The notes under the pieces are model-generated. The model was not told the DNA's origin. It made no database searches and worked only from the letters and a program-made list of their open reading frames with translations. A stretch of DNA of 64,000 nt from Diplonema japonicum (taxonomy: Eukaryota; Euglenozoa; Diplonemea; Diplonemida; Diplonemidae), in assembly GCA_964019335.1 (NCBI GenBank), contig OZ025678.1:248001-312000 (forward strand), read 5' to 3'. This document shows positions 24,158-34,298 of this stretch, piece after piece. Position 1 is the first letter of the stretch, and each line of letters opens with the position of its first letter. Position numbers and translations under genes: made by a program.

Positions 24158-24491
24158 ATGAACATTAACGTGAAAACCCCTGACGCTACCATTTCGGTAG
24201 AAGCACAGCCCTCATGGTCGTGTGCGCAGCTTAAAGAAGCGATAAGTAAACAGATAGGGGTTCCCACCTCTTCTCAGAAGCTGACTGTGGGAGGAAAGAT
24301 TATGAAGGATGCGAAGAAGCTCGAGGACTACCCTGCCGCAGGCACCCAAGCGGTGAGCCTGGTGGTGACCGGCGGGAACGCAAGCCGAGGCAGCTCTGCC
24401 ACAGAAAGTAAGGGTTCCTCTGAGAGGCAGCAGATCGATGGCATTGTGCAAGAATTCATCCAGATCATCAAGGCGAACAAAGAGGTTTGGA

Positions 24492-24523
<32 letters not shown>

Positions 24524-24626
24524 GTTCCTATCTCACACCCAACCCTAGGCGCAAGCTATGTACGACAAATATAAGGGTGATGTACCCGACACAGCTGATC
24601 TGCAAGCTGCACTTGGTTTGTGATTT

Positions 24627-24660
<34 letters not shown>

Positions 24661-25377
24661 TGTTGACGGCCTTGAATCCGTGAAGACAAAGGTTCTCGAT
24701 GAGCTGACGAAGGTTCTGGGGGGTGACTGGACACCCTTTGACCAGTACCACAAGCCGCTCAGGGACTATGCCATGAAGCTGCTCGGTGACGGCGAAATCT
24801 CTCTCGAGAAGAGAGACAGCTGGGTGGAGAAGGGCGGTATGCTTGATGGAAAAAAAAAAATCTTTTTTTTTAAAACAACACCCCACAGCCACCATGGGAA
24901 TGGAGAAATTTGCGGAGTACCCGTCAGTGCAGGAGACCATCGCCAAGGAATCTAAGGACGACCGTGACCTTGTCAAGGAGCTCATCCCCGTCGCGAAGCT
25001 GATCGCGCGAAGGGCCATGGACCTCTTCATCGACGGGCCCAATGCAAAATTCTCCAACGCCGTCACCTTCGGCGACCAGTCCCGTCTTCTTGTTGTAACA
25101 GCCGTCGGGGCCATGCTCGACGTTATTATCGACTGCCTCAAAGACGGTAAGCCCCAATGCAACGCGCTCATGGCAAAGATCTGCGGTGCGGTTATCGAGA
25201 AGCTTGCTGAGCGCATGCCAGAGTACAGCACCCTCTTCGCGTTTGCCGGGCCGATGACCATGAACCAGGTATTTTTTTTTAAATTTAAAAAAAAAAAAAA
25301 AAAAAAAAACATCTGTACAGATTGTTGTCTGGCATGACGAGTACCTCAAGGACATCAAGGGTAAGAGTTTCCCGTGA
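24158..25377 (+). CDS. Ubiquitin-like domain protein of unknown function
   Basis: Exons are 24158-24484, 24549-24615, 24660-24836, 24889-25268 and 25321-25377; introns are 44-64 nt and homopolymer-rich. The product is 335 residues. Residues 1-73 form a ubiquitin-like fold (MNINVKTPD...; LKEAISKQIGVPTSSQKLTVGG; KKLEDY; SLVVTGG) without a C-terminal di-Gly processing site followed by a stop, so it is an integral domain. A helical region with SERQQIDGIVQEFIQIIK follows, then an all-helical C-terminal domain of about 190 residues that I do not recognise. UBL-helical architectures often act as proteasome or chaperone adaptors (BAG-like), but no BAG signature is clear. The final exon ends IVVWHDEYLKDIKGKSFP. 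Confidence 0.65.
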
Positions 25378-26808
25378 GTGTTTTTTTTTTATTATTGTAT
25401 ACACGCGGGGGGAGAGGTGGGGGAAAAAAAAAAGAAGAAGAAAAAAAAAAAAAAAAAAACCGCAGAGTGTGTTAAACAATTTTTTTTATAAAAAAAAAAA
25501 AGGAATAAAGTCCCCCGTGCTATCTTCTCTTCTGACCTGATACTGTGTTTTTTTTTCTTTTTTTGTGGAGAAAGAAGCGGGTTGGGGAGGAGGTGAAGAA
25601 AACGGTGTTACGACTCTCCTCTCTTCTCTTTTTTCTGCGGCTCGCTTTCGTTCGGCCTGAACTCCTACAGATTTATTTTTCTCCCTACCTTCTTATATTT
25701 CGTGTTTTTTTTCCCCCCCGCCTCATGGTCTTTCTTTTCATTTATATATTTTATTTTTTTTGGATAAAAAAAAATGGCTGACAGAGAAAAAAAAAAGAAG
25801 AGAAAAACCACCTCCAAGCTCTTCCTCCCCTCCCACCCCCCCCCCCCCCCCCCCCCTGGCTGTGTTCTTCTTCTTATTCATTCCACTAGAGAAGAAAGGA
25901 AAAAATAAAAAATAAAAAAAAAAGGATATTGCGAACATCGATTCTTTTTTTAAATCCCACAATTGTATTTTAAAAACAAAAAAACTGGTCTGTGTCCTTT
26001 TCGTCAAATTTTCTTTTTTATTTTATTTTATCCAAAAAAAAAAAAGGCTGTGTAAATGAAAATCTTTTTCTTAAAGACTTCAAAGCCCTTCTTCTCTGGA
26101 ACAAAACAAAAGAAAGAAACAAAACGGGAGGGTGGGGGGTGGGGTGAGGCACACAAAGAGGATATATAAAATCTTTTTTTTTAAAAAAATAAAAACCAGA
26201 AGGCACACTTTACCGTTTCCCTCCTCCTTTCATTTCTAAAATATTTGCCACCTCATGTATGTGGCCTATATTAAAGTAGTTACAGGTCCCGAAGGGGACT
26301 TTTGAAAGGAACTAGGAATGCAATGGTTACCCCTCCCCCTTCTCCCCTCTTTTCGGATGGAATTATTTAAGTGGAAAATGGGGGGGGGGGGGGGGGGAAT
26401 GATGGTTGAACTAAGGCTTTCGCTGTCCAGAGGGCCTCAAAAGTGGGCTTTGTTCTTTTATCTGCAGAACAGAAACCGAGAGAGAGTTTGAAAAAAAAGA
26501 AAAAAAAAAAAGAGAGCTATATGACAGACATCATTTTTTCCCCCCCCCATTTTTTATTTTATTTTGTTTTATTTTCCACTTTTTCTTTTCCCCCCCCCAG
26601 GCTACGGTGCACGGGACCCGCTGCTTTGGTTTTTTTTAAAAAAAAATAAAAATAAAAAAAATAAATAAAAAATCTTTTTTTTCCCCCCCCATCCCCTCTG
26701 GTCCCCATTTCTTTTTGTCATCTTTCATTTAAAGAATATTTTTCACAGTTGGGAGGGGGGAGGGTGAGAAGAAGGGGAAAAAAAAAAAAAAAAGAAAAAA
26801 AAAAGAAA
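25378..26808. other. Intergenic spacer
   Basis: This is 1.4 kb of A-, T-, C- and G-homopolymers, including a C-run at about 25838-25857 and a G-run at 26381-26398. A unique island at 26200-26440 shows no open frame or fold that I can support. The last 60 bases contain TTTTTCACAG, an acceptor-like site, before the next gene. Confidence 0.5.
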
Positions 26809-27355
26809 ATGCTAAGTGAAGCTGGTTCACTGAAGCTTGCAAAGCTAAGGAGAGCCATGCTTGCGAAAGGCTTCCAACAAATTGAGTTTCTTCAAGAGGA
26901 GGTATTCGGGCAAGGCCATCCATGGGCGTGCCTGGCCCTGCTAGGGTATATGCTTGAAGCTATGTTTACAGAAGCTTACTTGGGCCTGATGGAGAAACAT
27001 TCTTGGTTTGCAGTGGGGGCCGACGACTACACCTTTGTCACAATGTTGTGGAGATTATTGAGAGAAGAAGGCCTTCGGCTCCCTATAACGGTCGATCAGT
27101 TCTTCCAGCCGAAGTTCGCAGATGTCAAGATAACTTTATTACTCGAATTCCACGATTTCTTAAAATCGTCCGGTGCGTGCAAAAAAATTCGAAAACAAAT
27201 AAAACCCGTGGCACGAGAGCCAGAGCCTAATTCATCACCACCCACTCCTACACCGCAGCACAGAATGCACCCCACCACCACCACCGGGCCAGTTCACTCT
27301 GTTGCAAAATCCCGGCATTGTGCTAAAGTTTTCAACCCGCTACCTTTGTCCGGAT

Positions 27356-27357
<2 letters not shown>
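26809..27357 (+). CDS. CEP44: CEP44-like centriolar protein
   Basis: This single exon encodes 182 residues; the ATG follows an A-tract. The first 125 residues match the N-terminal domain of CEP44 in pattern: a leading amphipathic helix (LAKLRRAMLAKG), an aliphatic middle (LALLGYMLEAMF), then DDYTFVTMLWRLLREEG and LPITVDQFFQPKFADVKI, which parallel the family's 'RF..VYKLLRD...P.LTKKQF...GFAEWKI'. CEP44 binds microtubules at the centriole lumen and is needed for centriole-to-centrosome conversion in animals. The Pro/Thr-rich tail is short compared with animal CEP44 (about 390 residues), so a downstream exon may be missing (see 27405-27536). The call rests on a moderate motif match. Confidence 0.55.
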
Positions 27358-27404
<47 letters not shown>

Positions 27405-27407
<3 letters not shown>

Positions 27408-27536
27408 ATGAACAAGAAAAACAATATATTGATAATGAATTGTTATTGCTAAAAAGAGTAGTGGTAGCATTGTTGGGCTTATCCTTCTACAGGTTAACCC
27501 CGGCTGTGCACAAACACAAACAATCAACCGACTCTT
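27405..27536 (+). other. Possible extra exon downstream of the CEP44-like gene
   Basis: Between two T-tracts lies an unusually unique 130-base island whose frame reads QEKQYIDNELLLLKRVVVAL, a plausible helix. It could be the true C-terminal exon of the CEP44-like gene, but I cannot place a convincing GT donor before the upstream TAG. Confidence 0.25.
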
Positions 27537-27603
27537 TTTTTTTTTTTTTTTTTTTTAATTATTATTATTAAAAACCCGTATTTCCAATCACATCAGAGAA
27601 GAG

Positions 27604-28324
27604 ATGGGGTCCCTCTTCAAGGCGCGGGACTGGTGGCAAACACGTTGTGGAGACAACGAGGAGTTCGACAAGGGGTGCCTGGTGCTTGGGAACATCGACA
27701 ATGACCCCAGCGGGATGGAAAAAATTGTAACAGGGAGCTTTCAAGGGATACTGAGGGTGTACCAACCCAAACAGAAAGGGTACAAAGCGGACGATCTGCT
27801 TCTGGAGCAGGAACTGGACGGGCCGGTTCTACAGCTTGCAGCAGGACGCTTTCTAGCAAACAGCAACCACACGCTTCTTGCTGTTCTCAACCCGCAGAAA
27901 TTTGTGGTATACAGCGTGCAGCGAACAGGAAACGGCGAATCCGGGCATGACCCCCTTGGGAGGCAGTATTCCTTGGCGAAGCAATATGAACAGCTACTTG
28001 ACAGGTTGGCTTTCAACTTCACGCACGGTCCCTTCGGTGGGCAGACGCAGAAGGACCATGTCTGCATCCAGACGCTCGACGGGAAACTTAATTTTTTCGA
28101 GCAGGAGAAATCGTACTTCACACGGTACCTCTCGAACCCCAGCGGGAGTGAAAAATCGTTTCTCCTCCCGGGGATTCTGTGCTACCATGCTGGGATCGAT
28201 TCGTTTATAACAAGCACTTCCACATATGAGGTGGAGTGCTACAGGTACAGCACCTTTGTCTCGAGTAGTGGCAGCGAGGACAGAGACTCAGAGGGAAAAA
28301 AGGTATGAGGGAAATGTTATATAT

Positions 28325-28360
<36 letters not shown>

Positions 28361-28632
28361 GCTTCGCTGCGATTGGTCTGTCAATGTTGGGGAGGATGTC
28401 GTGGACATACAAATATGCCAGTTTTTCAAGACGTCCGGGAGCCCAGTTACCGAAATTTGCGTGCTGTGTGATCGCACGCTATTTATACTGAAGGTAAATG
28501 AGGGGGAAAATATCGAGAGGGGGAAAAAAAAATTTTTTTTTAAAAAAAAGGAAACCGGTGAAATACGGCAACAGCAACGGTTAGACTACTTCCCGTCTTG
28601 CATGTTCGCGTACCCAGTTAAACAGGTAGGGT

Positions 28633-28668
<36 letters not shown>

Positions 28669-28784
28669 ACCACTTTACAAAACTTTTTTTTTTTTTTTTT
28701 AATAGAATATCCACAACCTCCTCATTGGGACACAAGCAGCGTCCATCATGATCAACAACGACATGAAATTGCTATGGTACCTTT

Positions 28785-28824
<40 letters not shown>

Positions 28825-30486
28825 TCTGCGAAGACCAACCACGTTCCGATCGCATTGGGCGTCTCGACGCTCGCGAAGCTAGACGGCTTCATAACCATGC
28901 TCTCCGACGACGGCCACCTCAGCTGCAACTACCTAGGTACAGACCCCGCCACACAACCCACACAACTGTTGGACACGGTATATCACATCAAAACCACAAA
29001 AAAAAAAAAAAAAAGGCCCGTGAGCTCGACTACGATGACATGGACGAGGAACACCGCCAACTGCAGCAACTCATCCGGCAAGCTGTGAACGCGGGAAAAT
29101 CAGAACCCGACGACCACGTCCAACTACAATACGAATGCCCATCACAGCTTGACGCAAACGCACCATGCGAGGCAGACACCTCAGGAACGAGTAAATTCTG
29201 CACTGTCCGCCTTTTCGTCTCATATACAGGGAAGGAAGACGTAGAAAACGCAATACTCACCATAAGCGTACCCCAACCGTTTGAACTAGCACAGAGCTCG
29301 ATTCTAATCGAGAGAATAGAAGGAGGAGGTGCCCCGCAAATGGTCCCGTTGACGTTCATGCTGAGCAATGATCCATCCGTTGCTTGTTTAACACCAACAT
29401 CTCTTCAAGCAGAGGTTATGTGTTGTTACAGCTCGCCTGCAGGCGAACCATTGACGTCGCGATGCTCCTTCTTCCTCCCGATGTCGTTGGCAGGCTGTGC
29501 CATACCACCTGTTAAAAACCCGAATTTTAAAATCACGCTGGAGACCAACCTTGCTCCACCTCCCTTGCAGGTTCTTTTCGACGACGTGATCGGGAATTCT
29601 GGAGAGGCCTCTGTCAACGTGTTCTCTTTCCAATATAACAACAGCAGTGACGTTACTATTTTGGTCTCGAAAAGCGCGAATCGATGCCGTATACAGTCTA
29701 GTCAGTTTGAAGCGTTGTGGCTTTTAATTGCGGAGCTGGTGCGAAGGATGAAAATCTACTACGCGTCGCAGGGCGGGGAGACGTTGAAGATAAAATACGC
29801 GGATTCGCTTCCGTTTCAGGATTATTTCCAAGTTGTTGATACGCATTTCAATGCGAGGATTCAACTGGCGGAGTCGCAGCAGAGGCTTTCCGAGCGGGCG
29901 CATCAGTTCAGGTCTATACAGAAGCGGTTGCTTGTGAGGTTTAAAGATAGAAACCCGTCGCCCTTGAACAATTTGGATAAGCTTTTTGAAGACACGTACC
30001 GGCAGCTGCTCGGGATATCTGAGGAGGTGGACCGGCACCAGCAGGAGATCGCTGTTGCGTCCAACGTCTTGGTGTGTGCTACGCATTTAATTCTGTTGTT
30101 GGTGCAGTACCGCTTCGACATGAAGAAGGACGATATCAAAATTTTCAAACATTATCTGTCGCCTGTCGTCGTCGATTCTCCCACTCAAGGATGGGAAGAG
30201 TGTACCGATGCTGCCATGACACATTTAGTATGTTTTTTTTTTGGGGGGGAGAAAAAAAAAAAAAGCTCCGCACCTCTCTCGCTAAAACGTATAAGGAAGC
30301 CATGTCCATGCCACAACCGTTGCAGGTTTGTGTTTTCGAGGGGAGAAAAAAAAAAGATTTTTTTTTTTTGTATAGGTACCGCCGGATACAAACAAATTGA
30401 AGAAGCATATTGCGCTGGTGTGCGATCGATTGGCGAAAGGGGGTTCTTTGAAGAATGAAAAGCCGCCTACGAAGGATCAAAAATAA
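27604..30486 (+). CDS. BBS9: BBSome subunit BBS9 (PTHB1)
   Basis: Eight exons: 27604-28302, 28362-28493, 28551-28625, 28706-28776, 28824-28977, 29016-30227, 30266-30325, 30376-30486. All are GT-AG and in frame, giving 837 residues (animal BBS9 is about 890). The N-terminus SLFKARDWWQTRCGDNEEFD is almost diagnostic of PTHB1. Further matches are IVTGSFQGILRVYQP and YEQLLDRLAFNFTHGPFGG in the beta-propeller, and TMLSDDGHLSCNYLGTDP just before the appendage domains. BBS9 is a core subunit of the BBSome, the coat that moves membrane proteins out of cilia with IFT. The 5' flank ends CATCAG five bases before the ATG, an acceptor-like site. Introns are dominated by A- or T-tracts. It is followed 415 bases later by LZTFL1, a BBSome partner. 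Confidence 0.95.
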
Positions 30487-30901
30487 AAAATAAAAAGGGG
30501 GGGGGGGAAAGAGGTATTTTGATCTGTACTACACAAACCATTTTTTTTTATAAAAAATATAAGTGTATGGTGGGAGGAGGGGGTGTTTTTTTTTTTTCCT
30601 CTTTTTTTCTTCCCACCTCCCCCCCCCGTTTGTCTTAATTTTTTTGAAAAAAAAAGGGGAAAAGAAGGGGGGGGGGGGGGAAATGTCGTCATCTTTGAAA
30701 ACAAGAGAAAATACAACCCTTTTTTTTAAATAAAAGTAATAGAGTCATCTCCCCCCCCTCCCCATCCTCCTTTTTTTTTTTAAATAACCTCCACTTCTCC
30801 ATTTTTTTTTCCTTTTTTTTTTTTACCATTGTTTTCCCTTCAAAAAAGCCCCCCTCCTACTTTAAAAAAAAAACACAGAAGCGCCCAATAAAAAAAAAAA
30901 A
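30487..30901. other. BBS9-LZTFL1 spacer
   Basis: Homopolymer and pyrimidine-rich DNA runs to CACAG at 30876-30880, an acceptor-like site 22 bases before the LZTFL1 ATG. No promoter-like unique sequence was seen, so the two genes could share one transcript. Confidence 0.5.
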
Positions 30902-31058
30902 ATGACCACTTCTTCTGACATAGGCCCGGCAGGGGTTTCGACAATGACGGGGTTGTTTCAAGCCGCTAGATCCAAAAGGGAAGGAGCCATCAAAGCGCTT
31001 GACTTGGAATTTCAAGACTTCAAGGAAACGTCGTTGATAGAGGAGGTATTTTAACAAA

Positions 31059-31101
<43 letters not shown>

Positions 31102-31840
31102 CTTCCCCCCTCCCCTACAGACATACACAAGGAGCGACATCCAAAGCCTGTTCTCCAGCTATGTGAACAATTTGAAGGTTTCTCTTAATAAGCAATTCCA
31201 AGACTTCTCTGCTGGTTTGGCTGATATTTCAGTTCAAATTCTGGAGCAGAGCGACGGGAAGCAAGTCCAGCTGGACATCGATGACTCAAGGTTCACTGGA
31301 GCTTCATTTGAAGCAGACATGCTCGCTTTAGAACAAGAATTGACAGGAAAAACGAAGTCAGGTTTGCTGCCTTCCGTTTCAGCAAGAGGTGTGGACCCAA
31401 GGCAGAAAATACTTACTGTAACGGCTGAAGGCTCCCGTCTGCAGAAGAAGGCCGCTGATATCCAACAGCAGTTCAACGCAATGATGAAAGAGAAGACAGT
31501 CGTGCAGACCGAACTTAATTACGAGCTCGATATTCTTCGATCCATTAAGGAAGTAGGTAGCACGCCGGCAGAGGTGGTCATCCAAAAACTTAAAACGGAA
31601 GTTACAGGGCTTGAAAAAGACACCGATCTAGCCCAAGCGGAGGCACAAGGGAAGATCGGTGAGTCCACACAGTTTCAAAACCTCAAAACCATTATTCAAC
31701 GGAAGAACGATGAAATTAAAACTCTGAGGGCGAGGTATGTTGTTTTTTTTTGGGGGGGGGAAGGTAAGAAAAACAAAAAAAAAATAAGGCTTGAAAAATT
31801 CGAAGTCGTTGCGAATGATGACGATGGTGAAGATGATTAG
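30902..31840 (+). CDS. LZTFL1: LZTFL1 (BBS17), BBSome trafficking regulator
   Basis: Three exons: 30902-31045, 31121-31734 and 31789-31840, giving 269 residues (animal about 299). The N-terminus ARSKREGAIKALDLEFQDFK then TYTRSDIQSLF follows the family pattern ARSKR...FQDLKES...T. The rest is coiled coil, and the C-terminus NLKTIIQRKNDEIKTLRAR-LEKFE parallels the family end 'NMKEILTKKNDQIKDLRKRL'. LZTFL1 controls BBSome entry to and exit from cilia. Intron 2 contains a run of G after a T-tract and splits an Arg codon. The tail is acidic (NDDDGEDD). Its position next to BBS9 strengthens both calls. Confidence 0.88.
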
Positions 31841-32114
31841 TTATTCTGAAATAATAAAAAAGGGGGAGGGTAAAAAAAAAAAAGTAAGATATAACTTTAA
31901 GAATTTGAAAAAAAAAAAAGAGAAAAAAAAAAAAAAAACCTACACTTATTCTTTCTTTTTTATTCTTTTTATTCTTTTTAACCCGGTTTCGTTTTTTTTT
32001 TATTCTTTTTTCTTTTTTTTTTTTGTTCCTTCTTATAATAAAGAAGAAAAAAAAAAGAAAAAAAAACTGGAGGAGGAGAGTGGTGATCCGGCATTCCATC
32101 GTCTGATTTTCTTA

Positions 32115-32717
32115 TTTTTATTTCACTCTTCAGAAATTACTTCACGCACTGGGGGGCCCATTACTTCACGCTAAATCTCATTACTTCACGGTGAAATAAT
32201 GGCCTGTTTTCCGTGAAGTAATAGGGGGTTTCCGTTAAATAATATGCCTCGGTAGGCCAATTTTTGCCTCGGTTCGGTTCCCAGTGGGGCTACTTTTTCC
32301 TCTCAGTTTGCTAATTTCCCCCGGTTCAGTTCAATTGGCCAACTTTTGCCTCGGCTCAGTTCCAAGTTGGACTACTTTTTCCTCCCAATTTGCCCACTTT
32401 TGGCTAGGCCTTGTTCCCAGTTTCTGTGGGTAACTCTTCTGTGGGTAAGGGTAACTTAGTCAGCTTACCCAAGCACCCCAAAAGACTTCAAAATACCGAA
32501 GCAGCAGAAAAAAAGGAGCCAGCGGCCGCGCTAGGTATGGGAAGGCCTGATTAGAGATGGTGACAGTGGCAATGCCAGCGACAGCGGCAGCTCTTAGTCA
32601 ACAAAAGGAGGAAAACCAACTTGTATTGTAACCTTTGTAACCCCTCTCTTGGTGTACCCCTTGTCACCCTGTTGTGCCCCTCGTGGTGAAGTAATTTCTG
32701 AGTGTCGTGAAATAAAA
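32115..32717. mobile_element. Small non-autonomous element with terminal inverted repeats
   Basis: Imperfect terminal inverted repeats of about 32 bases lie at 32115-32149 and 32683-32717, sharing TTTATTTCAC and CAGAAATTACTTCAC. The hexamer-like unit ATTACTTCAC repeats three more times just inside the left end. An internal segment of about 65 bases (TTTTGCCTCGG...CTACTTTTTCCTC) occurs twice, at 32254-32316 and 32335-32400. There is no coding capacity and no clear target-site duplication. Composition differs from the homopolymer spacers around it. It is best read as a MITE-like DNA element, superfamily unknown. Confidence 0.5.
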
Positions 32718-32720
32718 CCA

Positions 32721-32850
32721 CTTACCTACCGCCAAGTAATGCTTTACCGACCTCTCGGTTCCACATTTTACCATCTCGGGCCCTGCGGGCCCTCGACGGT
32801 AAAATGCGGAACCTCGAGGTAACGGTAAAGTCATTACTTGTTGGCAGTAA
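32721..32850. repeat. Long foldback repeat
   Basis: Two arms of roughly 60 bases around a loop near 32782 are complementary over most of their length. The left arm contains AAGTAATGCTTTACCG, TCGGTTCC, CATTTTACC and GGGCCC; the right arm contains their complements in reverse order. The transcript would form a very stable hairpin. It directly abuts the element at 32115-32717 and may belong to it. Confidence 0.6.
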
Positions 32851-32995
32851 ATAGCTATTTTTCTTTTTTTTTTTTCCCCACCCGCCCCCTTTTTTTTTTA
32901 AAATTTTTTTTTTTTTTACAATTTTTTTTTTTTTTTTTAAATGGCAAAAAGGGAAGAAAAAAAAAAAAAAAAAAGAAAACGATGAACGACCCAAG

Positions 32996-34112
32996 ATGAG
33001 AAAATCGTATTTCATGGACAACAGGATAGTAAGGTACCGACCGGGGGAGAAGGGGGTTCTGTTCAAAAAGGGAGATGGTTCGGCCGCAAGGGTGCTGCAG
33101 GCCGAGCAGCCGAAGGAGGTCGGCAAGGCCATCAAAAACCTCAAGAGAAACGGCTTCGACGTCAAGGCAAAAACCTACCAAATGGGCCTCCACCTCGCAG
33201 GCAAGAACGGAAACGTTGTAGAATGGGGACGCGTTCTCTCCCTCATGCACACCGACCACATCAAACAACTCTCCACCGGGTGCTACAACGCCCTCATGGA
33301 ACTATGCATCGCAGCCTTCTGCTACAACCAGGTTTTTGACGTCCGTAACTTAATGGCTAAATACGACAGGATCCCAGACACGGTAACATACTTACTCATG
33401 TTGAAGTCGCTGTCAAAAATATCCGGTGACGCCACGCGTCTTGGCGATGTTGCAACTCAACACAAAGCCTTCACCAGAGCCGTGAAAATTCTGAACATCG
33501 TGGAGTCCAGCGGCGACATCGTCATCGACAAAAACTTCATCACCGTTATGATGCAATGTGCTGCTGCTGATCAAGCGAAAATAATTCTCAGATCCGCGCA
33601 GCTCAAAGGAATGCAGCCCGATAACATTTCATACAGTGTACTGTGCGGGCTTTACGCGCAAATCGGCGATGTTTCCAACGTGTTTCGTATAATTCACGAA
33701 ATCGTGAAATCGGGCTTGAAACCAGACACGATTACCTGGAACACTTGTTTGGATGCTTGTCGAAATAAAGGCGATCTTACTCTTCTTCACCAAACGCTGG
33801 CTTATATGAACGCGCATCGCGTTCCGTTGAGCACGGCGCACCTCACCATTGTCATCCAAGCCGTGACGCCCTTTGTTGCAAATGGGAACCCCCATGCGTT
33901 GCGTGCCGCTGTTATTTGTTTCGAGGCGCTTCGGTCTAAGAAAGTCCTTAACCCGAGGGTCACATCTCGTATGGCCTCTGTCCACGCGGCGCGGGGCCCC
34001 GAAGGGGAGAGCGACCTCAATGCGTTCGTCAAAGAATTCCCCACGTTCATCGCTTACGAAGAGCAACGAGGCATTGGCATGGGGTCGAGATGGTACAGAG
34101 AAGTTCGGGGAT

Positions 34113-34114
<2 letters not shown>
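32996..34114 (+). CDS. Pentatricopeptide-repeat protein
   Basis: This single exon encodes 372 residues. Repeats of about 35 residues are visible: STGCYNALMELCIAAFCYNQ, DTVTYLLMLKSLSKI, DNISYSVLCGLYAQIGDVSN and DTITWNTCLDACRNKGDL, the standard PPR helix-turn-helix pattern with Asn/Asp or Thr at code positions. PPR proteins bind organellar RNA in a modular way. No strong transit peptide is seen; the N-terminus (RKSYFMDNRIVRYRPGEKG) is basic and may suffice for mitochondria. The start is the first in-frame ATG after an in-frame stop. A five-codon upstream ORF beginning at 32983 ends in a TGA that overlaps the start (ATGA). The first residues resemble kinetoplastid-type PPR proteins only in general style. 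Confidence 0.75.
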
Positions 34115-34146
<32 letters not shown>

Positions 34147-34298
34147 CCATTATATTTCGCTCAATATCCTCAAAAAAAAAAAAAAAAAAAAAAAGGTGCT
34201 GGGGAGGGGGGGGAAAAAAAAAGAAGAGAAAAAAAAATCGGGTAGAATTCAAATGATATAAAAAAAAAAAAAAAAGAAAAGAAAAAGAAATTTAAGTA

